From: Deltaproteobacteria bacterium
Lineage (GTDB): Bacteria; Myxococcota_A; Polyangia; Polyangiales; Ga0077539
Assembly: GCA_016218725.1 (NCBI GenBank)
Contig: JACRDB010000162.1
Location: forward strand, 1 to 64,000
Direction of reading: 5' to 3'
Length of the DNA: 64,000 nucleotides
The position numbers and the translations under genes were made by a program. The stretch's first letter is position 1. Each line of letters begins with the position of its first letter. This document shows, piece after piece, positions 35,814-43,640 of the stretch. The notes beneath the pieces were generated by a model. It was given only the letters and a program-made list of their open reading frames with translations. It did not search any database and was not told the origin of the DNA.

Positions 35814-37253
35814 TCACCCCTTGACCACCACCAGCGGCGTGAGCCTCGCCACCCGCGTCGCGAGGCCCGCCCGCTCCACCACGGACACCACGTCGGCCAC
35901 GTCTTTGTACGCCTCGGGCATCTCCTCCACCACCGCCGAGACGCTCGCCGCCCGCAGCGCGATGCCCTTCTCGCGCAGGGCCTTGAGCACCCCGCTGCCG
36001 GTCGCCCGCTTCCTCGCCTCGCCGCGCGCTAGCAGCCTCCCGGCCCCGTGGCACGCGCTCCCGAAGGTCTCCGCGAGCGCGCCGGGCGCCCCCCGCAGCA
36101 CGTAGCTGTAGCGCCCCATGTCCCCGGGGATCAGCACCGGCTGGCCCCACGGGCGCAGCGCCTCGCCCAGCGCCTCGTGCCCGGGACCCAGGGCCCTCGT
36201 CGCCCCCTTGCGGTGCACGCAGAGCCGCTTCTTCACACCGTCCACCGTGTGCTCTTCCCACTTGGCGATGTTGTGACAGACGTCGTAGAGTAGCCTCCCA
36301 CCGTGCCCGTTGCGCCCCACACCCGCCGCGAGCCCCAGCGCCCGGAGCGCCTTGTACGCCATGAGCGCCCGGTTCACGTACGCGTAGTTCGCCGCCGCGG
36401 CCATGGCCCCGAGGTAGCGCTCGGCCTCCGGTGACCCCAGCGGCGCGCAGGCGAGCTGCTTGTCCGGCAGCGCGATCCCGTGCCTCCGCGAGGTCTTCAC
36501 CATCATCGGCAGGAGCTCCTCGCAGACCGCGTGGCCGAGCCCCCGCGAGCCCGAGTGCACCAGGAGCGTCACGCCCCCCAGCGCAAGCCCGAAGGCCTCC
36601 GCCGCGGGGGCGTCATAGATCTCGTCCACCCGCCCGAGCTCCAGGAAATGGTTGCCGCTGCCGAGGGTCCCGAGCTGCTGGCGCCCGCGGTCCCTCGCCC
36701 GGTCGCTCACGTGCGAGGGGGCCGCGCCCTCCAGGCGACCGCCGTCCTCGATGGCGTCCAGGTCCTCGGGGGCCACCACCCCCGGGTCCACCAGCGCCCT
36801 GACGCCGTCGGTGAGGTACGCCTCGAGCTCCTCCGGGGTGTACCCCTCCCTCCCGACGCCCACCCCCGCGGGCACCGCCCGCTGGAGCGCGTCCGCGATC
36901 TCGGCCTGGGCGCGCAGCACGGCGTCCGCCTCCAGGGTGGTCGTGTGGAGCCTCACCCCACAGTTGATGTCAAAGCCGACCCCGCCCGGTGAGACGATCC
37001 CCCCCTGGGCGGGGTCAAAGGCCGCCACGCCGCCGATCGGGAAGCCGTAGCCCCAGTGCAGGTCCGGCATCCCGAGCGAGGCGCCCACGATCCCGGGCAG
37101 CGTCGCCACCGCCGCCACCTGCTCCAGGCACGGGTCCTTCGCGAGCTGCGCCCGCAGCGCCTCGTCCGCGTAGACCCTCCCCTCCACGCGCATCGCGCCC
37201 GTGCGCGGGAGCCTCCAGCGCACTTCATCCAACTGCTCAAGCGGTACCTTCAT
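35814..37253 (-). CDS. rtcB: RNA-splicing ligase RtcB
   Basis: 479 aa. It joins 2',3'-cyclic phosphate or 3'-phosphate RNA ends to 5'-OH ends using GTP and Mn2+. Key elements: FDINCGVR with metal ligand Cys98, GSGNHF, HSGSRGLGH, and guanylylated His402 in CHGAGR (equivalent to His404 of the archaeal enzyme). The archaeal/eukaryal-like length matches RtcB proteins that work with archease. Consistently, the gene 16 bp upstream encodes an archease domain fused to HPPK. In bacteria RtcB repairs cleaved tRNA or rRNA; no RtcA or RtcR is visible here, and no sigma-54 promoter was seen. Confidence 0.96.
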   Translation of the reverse strand: MKVPLEQLDEVRWRLPRTGAMRVEGRVYADEALRAQLAKDPCLEQVAAVATLPGIVGASLGMPDLHWGYGFPIGGVAAFDPAQGGIVSPGGVGFDINCGVRLHTTTLEADAVLRAQAEIADALQRAVPAGVGVGREGYTPEELEAYLTDGVRALVDPGVVAPEDLDAIEDGGRLEGAAPSHVSDRARDRGRQQLGTLGSGNHFLELGRVDEIYDAPAAEAFGLALGGVTLLVHSGSRGLGHAVCEELLPMMVKTSRRHGIALPDKQLACAPLGSPEAERYLGAMAAAANYAYVNRALMAYKALRALGLAAGVGRNGHGGRLLYDVCHNIAKWEEHTVDGVKKRLCVHRKGATRALGPGHEALGEALRPWGQPVLIPGDMGRYSYVLRGAPGALAETFGSACHGAGRLLARGEARKRATGSGVLKALREKGIALRAASVSAVVEEMPEAYKDVADVVSVVERAGLATRVARLTPLVVVKG

Positions 37254-37269
37254 CGAACAAGCCTCACGC

Positions 37270-38196
37270 TCATACGTCCACGATCACCCGCGCCTGCCAC
37301 CCGCCCTCGGGCGTCGGCCGCGCCTCCAGCCCGTGGAAGGTGATGGCCTTCACCGCGCCTCGCACCCGGTGCCGGTCCTCGTCCAGGGGCTCCCCGAGGA
37401 GCACCCCGCGCACCGCCCCCGGCCCGTCCTCCAGCACCGCGCAGCGCGCCAGCGCCAGGCGCCCCGCGTCCAGCGCGTGGAGGGCCTCGGCCAGCCAGGC
37501 GAAGAGCCGCTCGTCGTCCTCGGCGTCCTCGTCCACGGTGACCGCGAGCGGGACCACCGCCTCCGCGCGCACGCTGTCGGGCTCCACGATCAGGGCTCCC
37601 AGGGCCTCGCAGGCCGCGGAGAGGAGGTCCGCGCGGTCCCGAGCCCGCGTCACGAAGCCCTCGTCCGCCGTGTGACAGAGCTCCTCCGTGGGGAAGCGCT
37701 CCCTCCAGGGCGCGCGCGCCAGGATCCCCGCGGTGTCCCGCAGGACCCTCGCCAGGGGCGCTCCGTCCGTGGGGTCCACGGCCCCAGGGCACAGCTCCAG
37801 GAGGGGCTCCAACGCGAAGGCCCGCGCCCTCAGGCCCGGGTGAGGCACCGTCAGCGAGGGGCCCTGCACCACCTCTCCGTCGCTCCAGAGCACGTCCACG
37901 TCGAGCGTCCTCGGGCCCCAGCGCTCGCCCCGCGCGCGCCCCAGGGCGCCCTCCACCGCGCGGCAGCGCGAGAGGAGCGCGTCCAGCGGCAGCGCCGTCC
38001 GCAGCGCCACGGCGGCGTTGAGGTACCCCGGCTGCGGAGGCCCCATCGGGAGCGTCTGGTACACGCTCGACGCGCGTACGTCTTCGGCCTCGCAGCGCGC
38101 TCCGAGGAGCGCCCACGCCGCGCGCAGGAGGGCCTCGCGGCCCCCGAGGTTCGAGCCCAGGCCAAGCACCACCTCCCTCGGCTCCACCTCGCGCAC
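37270..38196 (-). CDS. HPPK (FolK)-archease fusion protein
   Basis: 308 aa, GTG start. Residues 9-155: 6-hydroxymethyl-7,8-dihydropterin pyrophosphokinase, with LGLGSNLGGRE, WGPRTLDVDVL (Mg2+ ligands Asp99 and Asp101) and VPHPGLRARAF; this is a folate-pathway enzyme. Residues 164-308: archease, with CHTADEG (Asp178), WLAEALHALD, LLGEPLDEDRH, VKAITFHGL and the terminal VIVDV (Asp307). The archease domain is the RtcB cofactor that accelerates guanylylation. It lies upstream of rtcB in the same direction. The frame is continuous with no sign of a sequencing fusion. I considered FolB, a common FolK partner, but the residues match archease. Confidence 0.9.
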   Translation of the reverse strand: MREVEPREVVLGLGSNLGGREALLRAAWALLGARCEAEDVRASSVYQTLPMGPPQPGYLNAAVALRTALPLDALLSRCRAVEGALGRARGERWGPRTLDVDVLWSDGEVVQGPSLTVPHPGLRARAFALEPLLELCPGAVDPTDGAPLARVLRDTAGILARAPWRERFPTEELCHTADEGFVTRARDRADLLSAACEALGALIVEPDSVRAEAVVPLAVTVDEDAEDDERLFAWLAEALHALDAGRLALARCAVLEDGPGAVRGVLLGEPLDEDRHRVRGAVKAITFHGLEARPTPEGGWQARVIVDV

Positions 38197-38229
38197 GGCG
38201 ATGGGAGTGGTAGCACGTCCGGGGAGCGC

Positions 38230-38235
38230 TATGAT
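38230..38235 (+). promoter_or_regulatory. Putative -10 (TATGAT), RNase Z-like gene
   Basis: TATGAT ends 8 nt before the GTG at 38244 with no Shine-Dalgarno between, as expected for a leaderless transcript. Confidence 0.45.
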
Positions 38236-38243
38236 GGGCGGCC

Positions 38244-39110
38244 GTGTCCCGCGCGAAATTGCATAACCCAGGGCGCTCCGTGGCGCTCCGGCCCGCGGGG
38301 CTCGAGCTCGAGGGCTTCTCCATCTCGGGCCTGGCCACCTACGTGCTCGTGCCCGAGTTCGATGCCTGCTTCGACCTCGGCCACTGCTCCGTCGAGGCCG
38401 CGAAGCTCCGCAACGTGTTCCTCTCCCACGTCCACCAGGACCACTCCCTCGGGGTCCCGAGGCACCGTTCCCTGCGGGCCATGTGGGGCATGAAGCCCCC
38501 GCGCTTCTACTGCCCAGCCGAGAGCGCCGCGGGGCTCCGGGAGTTCCTCGACGCCCTGGACCGCCTCGAAGAGCGCACCGAGGACGAGCGCGGCGCGGAC
38601 ATCGTGGGCGTCTCCCCGGGGGACGTGGTGCCCCTCGGGCGGCGCAAGGTCCAGGTGTTCGACGTCACCCACCGCATCGCCTCCCGGGGCTTCACGGTCT
38701 TCGAGACCCGCCGCAAGCTCAAACCCGCCTTCCTGGGCCAGCCCGGGGAGCACCTCGCCCGGGCCCATGAAAACGGCGAAATCCTCTATGATTACAAAGA
38801 CATCCAACGCTTTACCTACATCGGCGACAGCACCCTGGCGACGCTCCGGGCGCACCCCGAGGTGAGCCGGAGCGAGGTGCTGGTCCTGGAGTCTACGTAC
38901 CTCCCCGGACGGGACCCGGTGGTGCCCGGAAAATGGGGTCATACGCACCTCCTGGAGCTGGTGGAGCTGGCCCGGGAGGTGCCGGGGTTCTTTGGCAGCG
39001 CCCGGGTGGTCCTCAAGCATTTCTCCATGAAATACGACCCCGACGAGGTCCGTCGGGCCCTCGGGGCGCTCCCCCCGGAGCTGCGCGAGCAGTTCACGCT
39101 TCTGGTGTAG
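38244..39110 (+). CDS. RNase Z-like metallo-beta-lactamase-fold protein
   Basis: 288 aa from the GTG at 38244. Metal-binding motif HVHQDH (62-67), a further His in DVTHRI, Asp in YIGDS, and a C-terminal KHFSMKY like the HFSxRY motif of tRNase Z enzymes. Fold and motif order fit a zinc-dependent phosphodiesterase of the ELAC/RNase Z branch; the exosite arm of canonical RNase Z is not obvious, so the substrate may differ. Divergent from the archease-RtcB genes with 47 bp between, which suggests RNA end processing. The epimerase follows after 14 bp. Confidence 0.82.
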   Translation: MSRAKLHNPGRSVALRPAGLELEGFSISGLATYVLVPEFDACFDLGHCSVEAAKLRNVFLSHVHQDHSLGVPRHRSLRAMWGMKPPRFYCPAESAAGLREFLDALDRLEERTEDERGADIVGVSPGDVVPLGRRKVQVFDVTHRIASRGFTVFETRRKLKPAFLGQPGEHLARAHENGEILYDYKDIQRFTYIGDSTLATLRAHPEVSRSEVLVLESTYLPGRDPVVPGKWGHTHLLELVELAREVPGFFGSARVVLKHFSMKYDPDEVRRALGALPPELREQFTLLV

Positions 39111-39113
39111 GAT
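39108..39113 (+). promoter_or_regulatory. Putative -10 (TAGGAT), epimerase gene
   Basis: TAGGAT begins at the TAG stop codon of the preceding gene and ends 11 nt before the ATG at 39125. No -35 was recognised. Confidence 0.3.
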
Positions 39114-39124
39114 CCCCGGCCATC

Positions 39125-40075
39125 ATGGAGCGGGTACTCATCACGGGCGGAGCGGGCTTCATCGGTCACCACCTGGCCATCGCGTGGAGGCGCCGCGGCG
39201 CCGAGGTGGTCCTCCTGGACAACTTCCGCACGGGGAAGAAGGAGAACCTCCAGGCCATCACCCGCGCCCTGGGGGAGGGGGCCTTCACCTTCGTCGAGGG
39301 GGACATCCGGGACCGGGACCTGGTGCGCCGGGCCCTGGAGGGCTGCACGCGGGTGCACCACCTGGCCGCCCAGGTGAGCGTGCCCGAGTCCGTGGAGAAG
39401 CCCCTGGAGTGCGTGGACATCAACGTCAACGGCACGCTCCAGGTGCTCACCAGCGCCCGGGAGGCCGGGGTCCGGCGGGTGGTGTTCTCGTCCTCCGCGG
39501 CGGTCTACGGCGATGACCCCCGGAGCCCCAAGGAGGAGGGCTTCGCCCCGGCCCCCAAGAGCCCCTACGGCATCACCAAGCTCGACGGCGAGTACTACGT
39601 GCGCATGTACGCAGAGATGCACGGCCTGCCCGGCGTGAGCCTGCGGTACTTCAACGTCTTCGGCCCCCGCCAGGACCCCAAGAGCGTCTACGCCGCGGCG
39701 GTGCCCATCTTCCTGGAGAGGGCCCTGGGCCACAAGCCCGTGGTGATCTACGGCGACGGCGAGCAGACCCGGGACTTCGTCTTCGTGGGGGACGTGGCCG
39801 CCGCCAACATCCTCGCGGCCACCTCGCCGGACTGCGGCAACGGGGAGGTCTTCAACGTCGCCCAGGGGGGGATCACCACCATCAATGACCTCGTGCGCAC
39901 GGTGCTGTCCCTCACCAACAGCAAGAGCCCCGTGGAGCACGCCCCGGAGCGCCCCGGGGACATCCGCCACTCCCGGGCCTCCATCGAGGCCATCACCCGG
40001 GGCCTCGGGTTCAAGGCCTCCGTCAGCCTCCGGGAGGGCCTCGAAGAGAGCCTGAAGATTGTGCGAAAAGTCTAA
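39125..40075 (+). CDS. NAD-dependent sugar-nucleotide epimerase/dehydratase
   Basis: 316-aa extended short-chain dehydrogenase. Rossmann GGAGFIG near the N-terminus, catalytic Tyr-x3-Lys (YGITK) and upstream Ser-Ser (FSSSAAVYG) are as in UDP-glucose/UDP-GlcNAc 4-epimerases; YFNVFGPRQDP also fits WbpP/Gne-like enzymes. It probably provides an activated sugar for surface polysaccharide. Substrate not determinable. Its TAA stop overlaps the TAG of the convergent gene. Confidence 0.88.
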   Translation: MERVLITGGAGFIGHHLAIAWRRRGAEVVLLDNFRTGKKENLQAITRALGEGAFTFVEGDIRDRDLVRRALEGCTRVHHLAAQVSVPESVEKPLECVDINVNGTLQVLTSAREAGVRRVVFSSSAAVYGDDPRSPKEEGFAPAPKSPYGITKLDGEYYVRMYAEMHGLPGVSLRYFNVFGPRQDPKSVYAAAVPIFLERALGHKPVVIYGDGEQTRDFVFVGDVAAANILAATSPDCGNGEVFNVAQGGITTINDLVRTVLSLTNSKSPVEHAPERPGDIRHSRASIEAITRGLGFKASVSLREGLEESLKIVRKV

Positions 40076-41181
40076 CGATCTCCGCAGGTTACCAGTGCGT
40101 CCAGCGGTGGCCTGCGGGCGGCGATGGCGTCGCACTCGGGGCCGAAGAAGGTGAGCTCTCCGTAGTCCCGGTCGGTCCAGTCCCAGCCATCCCGCCGGGA
40201 GGGGTCCCGGCGGATGGGGCGCCCGGCCACGCTCACCTCGATGGCGTCAGGGTTGTCCGGGCGCGAGGGGGTGACGTAGGCGCACTGCACCACCGTGCGC
40301 TGGATGTCCGTGAACGCGCTCTGGAGGGTGTCCAGGTCCCGGATGGAGTAGTACCGCGGGCGGTCCGTGCGGGGCCTGCCGCCCATGTCCGCCATGCGCT
40401 CCAGGAGGTCCACGAAGGGCCTCTCCAGGTCCCCGTCGATGCCCACGACGTAGGTGCTCACGCCCTCCCGGCGGGCGGCGGAGATGGCGTTGAGCGTGCC
40501 CTGGTCGTCCAGGCAGGAGAGCACCCCCTCGGGGCTGTTGCAGGTGGACGGCCCCCCGAGGCACAGGCACGTGGACCCATCCAGCGTGGCGTTGCAGTTG
40601 GGGGCCCCGTCGGTGGCCAGCACCAGGTACCGGGCCCTCCCGCGGGTGTCCTGCGAGCGCAGGTACTCCGTGGCGCGCACGATGGCCGCCGCCGTGGGGG
40701 TGGCCCCCCAGGGGTTGTGACGAAAGATCGAGTCCACCACGGGGCCCGCGTTCTGGAGCCTCGGGGTCACATCGATGGAGCCCGACGAGGTGAGCTGGCA
40801 GTACTGCCGGTACATGAGAATGCTGTCCACCGGCACCCGCGGGTAGAACATCACGCCCATCTCCAGGTTGTTCTCGAACATCGGCAGCGTGCGCGAGAAC
40901 ACCGTGCGCATCGCCCCCCAGCGGGTGATCCCCCCGGCGGTCATCAAGGGCTGGTCCATGGAGCCCGAGCGGTCGATCACGAACACCATCTGCGCGCTGC
41001 GGCGCACCAGCGTGAAGCGCCCCGCCACGCAGGCGTCGAAGCGCACGAAGACGTCCTCGGGCTCCGTGTCCGTCCCCGAGTCCCACACCCGAAGGCCCGT
41101 CTTGGCCCCGCAGCTCGACGAGCCCCACGCCAGGGAGCACAGCAACAGGGACCGCCCGAAGAAGCCACCAAGGAGTCGCAC
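40072..41181 (-). CDS. vWA-domain lipoprotein
   Basis: 369 aa from the GTG at 41181; the frame opens at 41262 but the GTG puts a hydrophobic signal at residues 8-20 and Cys24 at a relaxed lipobox (S-S-S-C). The vWA domain starts at VFVIDRSGSM (DxSxS 70-74), with ATPTAAAI (MIDAS Thr) and LATDGAPN (Asp), so the metal site is complete. Extra Cys pairs (CLCLGGPSTC) lie in an inserted loop. It resembles the vWA protein at 31213. Role unknown, periplasmic or surface. Confidence 0.82.
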   Translation of the reverse strand: MRLLGGFFGRSLLLCSLAWGSSSCGAKTGLRVWDSGTDTEPEDVFVRFDACVAGRFTLVRRSAQMVFVIDRSGSMDQPLMTAGGITRWGAMRTVFSRTLPMFENNLEMGVMFYPRVPVDSILMYRQYCQLTSSGSIDVTPRLQNAGPVVDSIFRHNPWGATPTAAAIVRATEYLRSQDTRGRARYLVLATDGAPNCNATLDGSTCLCLGGPSTCNSPEGVLSCLDDQGTLNAISAARREGVSTYVVGIDGDLERPFVDLLERMADMGGRPRTDRPRYYSIRDLDTLQSAFTDIQRTVVQCAYVTPSRPDNPDAIEVSVAGRPIRRDPSRRDGWDWTDRDYGELTFFGPECDAIAARRPPLDALVTCGDR

Positions 41182-41293
41182 GGGCCGGCATTGTGGCGCA
41201 GGTCGGCCCCCGATGCATCGCCCCGGCGTACATTTCTCTACCCTGCGGGGCGCGTGCCGCACCCTGCGCGCGGTGTGCGGTGGGCGGTGGTGT

Positions 41294-41299
41294 TATCCT
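41294..41299 (+). promoter_or_regulatory. Putative -10 (TATCCT), hydrolase gene
   Basis: TGTTATCCT, an extended -10-like element, ends 11 nt before the ATG at 41311; no Shine-Dalgarno is visible. Confidence 0.4.
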
Positions 41300-41310
41300 C
41301 CCGCGCCAAG

Positions 41311-42264
41311 ATGCAGGAGACGAGCTTTTCGCTGCCGGAGACCGACGACGGGGTGGTGGTGCAGGGCTACCGGTGGCTACCCGAGCCCGAGGTGGCAGCG
41401 CCCGTGAGGGCGACGGTGCAGGTGGCCCACGGCCTCGCGGAGCACTGCGCGCGCTACCGGCGTATGGCCGAGGGGCTCACGGCGCGAGGCTTCGCGGTGT
41501 ACGCGAGCGACCACCGGGGCCACGGGCGCACCGGCGCCGAGGGCGCCGCCCGAGGCTTCTTCGCCGAGCGGGACGGCTGGGGCAGAGTCCTGGAGGACCT
41601 GGCCCGGGTGGGGGACCTGGTCGCCCGGGAGCAGCCGGGCGTGCCGAGGGTGCTCTTCGGGCACAGCATGGGCTCGTATCTCGCGCAGCAGGTGCTCTTT
41701 GAGCGGGGCGAGGAGTTCGCGGGGGCGGTGCTCTCGGGCTCCTCCAGCGGGGTGAGCAACCCCCTGGCGCCCATCGGGCGGGTGGTGGCCCGGGCCGAGC
41801 GCTGGAGGGTGGGTCCGAAGAAGCCCTCCGCCCTCCTGACGAAGCTGTCCTTCGGGGAGTTCAACAAGGCCTTCGAGCCCGCCCGGACGGCGTACGACTG
41901 GCTCTCCCGGGACCCCGCGGAGGTGGACCGGTACATCGCCGACCCGTGGTGCGGCTTCGAGGCCAGCACCCAGCTCTGGGTGGACCTCCTGAACGCTCTC
42001 CCGGGCCTCGCGCTGCCCGAGAACCTCGCCCGGGTGCCCAGGGCCATGCCCCTCTATGTGGTCTCCGGCGAGCGGGACCCGATCCACTCGAAGCTCAAGG
42101 GCTTCCGGATGCTGGTGGACGCCTACCGGGACCACGGGATGCTTCGGGTGTACGACAAGCTCTACCAGGGCGCCCGCCACGAGCTCCTGAACGAGACCCA
42201 CCGCGACGAGGTCACCCGGGACCTCGCAGCGTGGATCGAGGAGGCCGTCCTCGGCGCGCGGTGA
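41311..42264 (+). CDS. Alpha/beta hydrolase, monoacylglycerol lipase-like
   Basis: 317 aa. HGLAEHCARY (oxyanion region), SDHRGHGRT, nucleophile elbow GHSMGS, GERDPIH (Asp) and GARHELLNE (His) match the lysophospholipase/monoacylglycerol lipase group (COG2267 type). Probably cytoplasmic, releasing fatty acids from mono- or lysolipids. The start at 41311 is preferred over the GTG at 41290 because of the promoter-like TATCCT between them. Its stop abuts the stop of the convergent gene with no intervening base. Confidence 0.88.
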   Translation: MQETSFSLPETDDGVVVQGYRWLPEPEVAAPVRATVQVAHGLAEHCARYRRMAEGLTARGFAVYASDHRGHGRTGAEGAARGFFAERDGWGRVLEDLARVGDLVAREQPGVPRVLFGHSMGSYLAQQVLFERGEEFAGAVLSGSSSGVSNPLAPIGRVVARAERWRVGPKKPSALLTKLSFGEFNKAFEPARTAYDWLSRDPAEVDRYIADPWCGFEASTQLWVDLLNALPGLALPENLARVPRAMPLYVVSGERDPIHSKLKGFRMLVDAYRDHGMLRVYDKLYQGARHELLNETHRDEVTRDLAAWIEEAVLGAR

Positions 42265-43524
42265 TTACTGCGCGGTGCCGGTGGCGGTGATGCTGGCGCT
42301 GAACATCACGCTCACGTTCACCGTGGCGTTGAACTTCGACGCCGCGGCGGCGCTGACGGCCACCGCCTGGGCCGTGCAGGCCACGGCCTGGACGCCCACG
42401 TTCACCGCCGCGCGGGCCACGCCGTCCAGGCTCTGGACGAAGGCCGGCACGGTCATGGTGAGCCGCTCGATGCGCGCGGCCGCCGTAAGAATCCTCGGGT
42501 AGTTGGTCTGGAGCGACGTCACCAGGGTGTTGAGCCTCGCGGTCATCCCGGGGCTGCCCACGCGGGCGTAGATGGTCACCATGGGGTCCGTGCAGGTGGC
42601 GGTCACGTTGGCCCGGGCCTCACACGCCGCGTCGCACTGGGCCTCCACGTTGATGTCCGCCCGGCCCTCGCACCGGATGGGCGAGCCCATCGCCGAGCAG
42701 CCCCCGCGGCACTCCCCGGTGCAGGTCCCCGAGCACCCCGCGGTGCAGGTCCCCATGCACCCGCCCATGCAGTTGGCCGAGCAGCTCCCGGCGCAGCTCC
42801 CGGTGCAACTCCCCATGCAGGTGCCCATGCACGTCCCGGTGCAGCGCCCGCTGCCGTCCATGGCGCTGCAGGTGCCCACGCAGGTCCCGTTGCAGGTCCC
42901 CGAGCAGGTCCCCGAGCAGGTCCCCATGCAGCCGCCCATGCAGGTCCCCGTACAACTCCCGGTGCACGCCGCGCCGCACATGCCCTGGCAGCGCCCGGAG
43001 CACATCGCGCTGCACATCACCACCAGGTCCCCGGGCTGGCACCTCGGCACCTCCACCGTGGCCTGCCCCGTGCACTGGGCCGCGCACTGGGCCACCAGGT
43101 CCAGGTTCACGTTGCACCGCGGCGCCGTCGCCACGACCTCCAGCCGCGCGTCCCGAGGGAGCGCCATCTGGATGATGGTCTGGATCTCCCTGCCTACACG
43201 ACCACACACCGTCACCACGGGGGGTTCACCCATGGTCGTGGGGGTGTACTCGCTGGCGGGGATGCCGAGGTCGTTGCCGATGGCGCGGCAGGCGTCCAGG
43301 ACGCCGTCATGGATCTGGTTGATGTTGGTGTTCAGGTCCAGGGTGGCCTGGAGGAAGGCGTTGACCTTGCGGGCGTTCTCATTGGACGCCGGGAAGGCCC
43401 GGAAGGTCCCGGTGGCGGGGTTGAACGTGGTGACCCCGCAGGTGGGGTCCTCGACGGGGCCGCCACAGTCCAGGAGGAGCAGGGAGAACGGAAGGATTGG
43501 TGCGAGCAGGAGACGCCGTTGCAT
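42265..43524 (-). CDS. Lipoprotein with 26-cysteine C-x3-C ladder
   Basis: 419 aa. Signal peptide with lipobox L-L-D-C (Cys20). Residues 50-165 are helical with a few Cys. Residues 171-276 contain 26 cysteines spaced exactly every four residues in two blocks of 13 (171-219 and 228-276), separated by AMDGSGR. The intervening residues are mostly Gly, Thr, Ser and Met, giving CMGTC and CSGTC units. Residues 290-419 are Ala/Val/Thr-rich, with predicted beta or helical structure. The regular ladder could form a disulfide-stacked rod or bind soft metals. I do not recognise a family. Start at the ATG of 43524; the open frame to 43605 lacks a signal. Confidence 0.82.
   Translation of the reverse strand: MQRRLLLAPILPFSLLLLDCGGPVEDPTCGVTTFNPATGTFRAFPASNENARKVNAFLQATLDLNTNINQIHDGVLDACRAIGNDLGIPASEYTPTTMGEPPVVTVCGRVGREIQTIIQMALPRDARLEVVATAPRCNVNLDLVAQCAAQCTGQATVEVPRCQPGDLVVMCSAMCSGRCQGMCGAACTGSCTGTCMGGCMGTCSGTCSGTCNGTCVGTCSAMDGSGRCTGTCMGTCMGSCTGSCAGSCSANCMGGCMGTCTAGCSGTCTGECRGGCSAMGSPIRCEGRADINVEAQCDAACEARANVTATCTDPMVTIYARVGSPGMTARLNTLVTSLQTNYPRILTAAARIERLTMTVPAFVQSLDGVARAAVNVGVQAVACTAQAVAVSAAAASKFNATVNVSVMFSASITATGTAQ
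42697..43014 (-). repeat. 12-bp repeat array encoding the Cys-x-Gly-x ladder
   Basis: Twenty-six 12-bp units with TGC at a fixed phase, interrupted once (codons 220-227) between two blocks of 13. The third base varies little, so the array is nearly repetitive at DNA level and could change length by slippage. Confidence 0.85.
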
Positions 43525-43580
43525 GACTACCTCGTCCGTTGGGATCGACGGCCCGACGGTGGCACGGTCCCCGCGGGGCT

Positions 43581-43615
43581 TCAAGCCCGACCGTTCTGTC
43601 CTCAAGCCCGACCGT
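43581..43615. promoter_or_regulatory. 14-bp direct repeat, 21-bp period, in divergent promoter region
   Basis: TCAAGCCCGACCGT occurs at 43581-43594 and again at 43602-43615. The repeats lie between the Cys-ladder lipoprotein (start 43524) and the diguanylate cyclase (start 43641). The 21-bp period equals two helical turns, as for a dimeric regulator. Confidence 0.45.
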
Positions 43616-43640
43616 GAAGGCGCCGTTCTTGCGGAGAGCC

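Noticed and set aside
37270..37700. C-terminal half of the HPPK fusion considered as FolB (dihydroneopterin aldolase)
   Set aside because: Conserved residues (HTAD, GExLDxxRH, VKAITFH, terminal Asp) are those of archease, not the FolB T-fold.
38244..39110. Beta-lactamase function for the metallo-beta-lactamase-fold protein
   Set aside because: No signal peptide, and the KHFSxxY ending plus RNA-repair neighbours favour an RNase Z-like enzyme.
43560..43580. Sigma-54 promoter from TGGCACGG
   Set aside because: No GC-containing -12 element (TTGC type) at the required distance.
43539..43640. N-terminal extension of the diguanylate cyclase
   Set aside because: It would run through the direct repeats of the intergenic region and reads as Arg/Ser-rich non-coding sequence; the ATG at 43641 has a better context.
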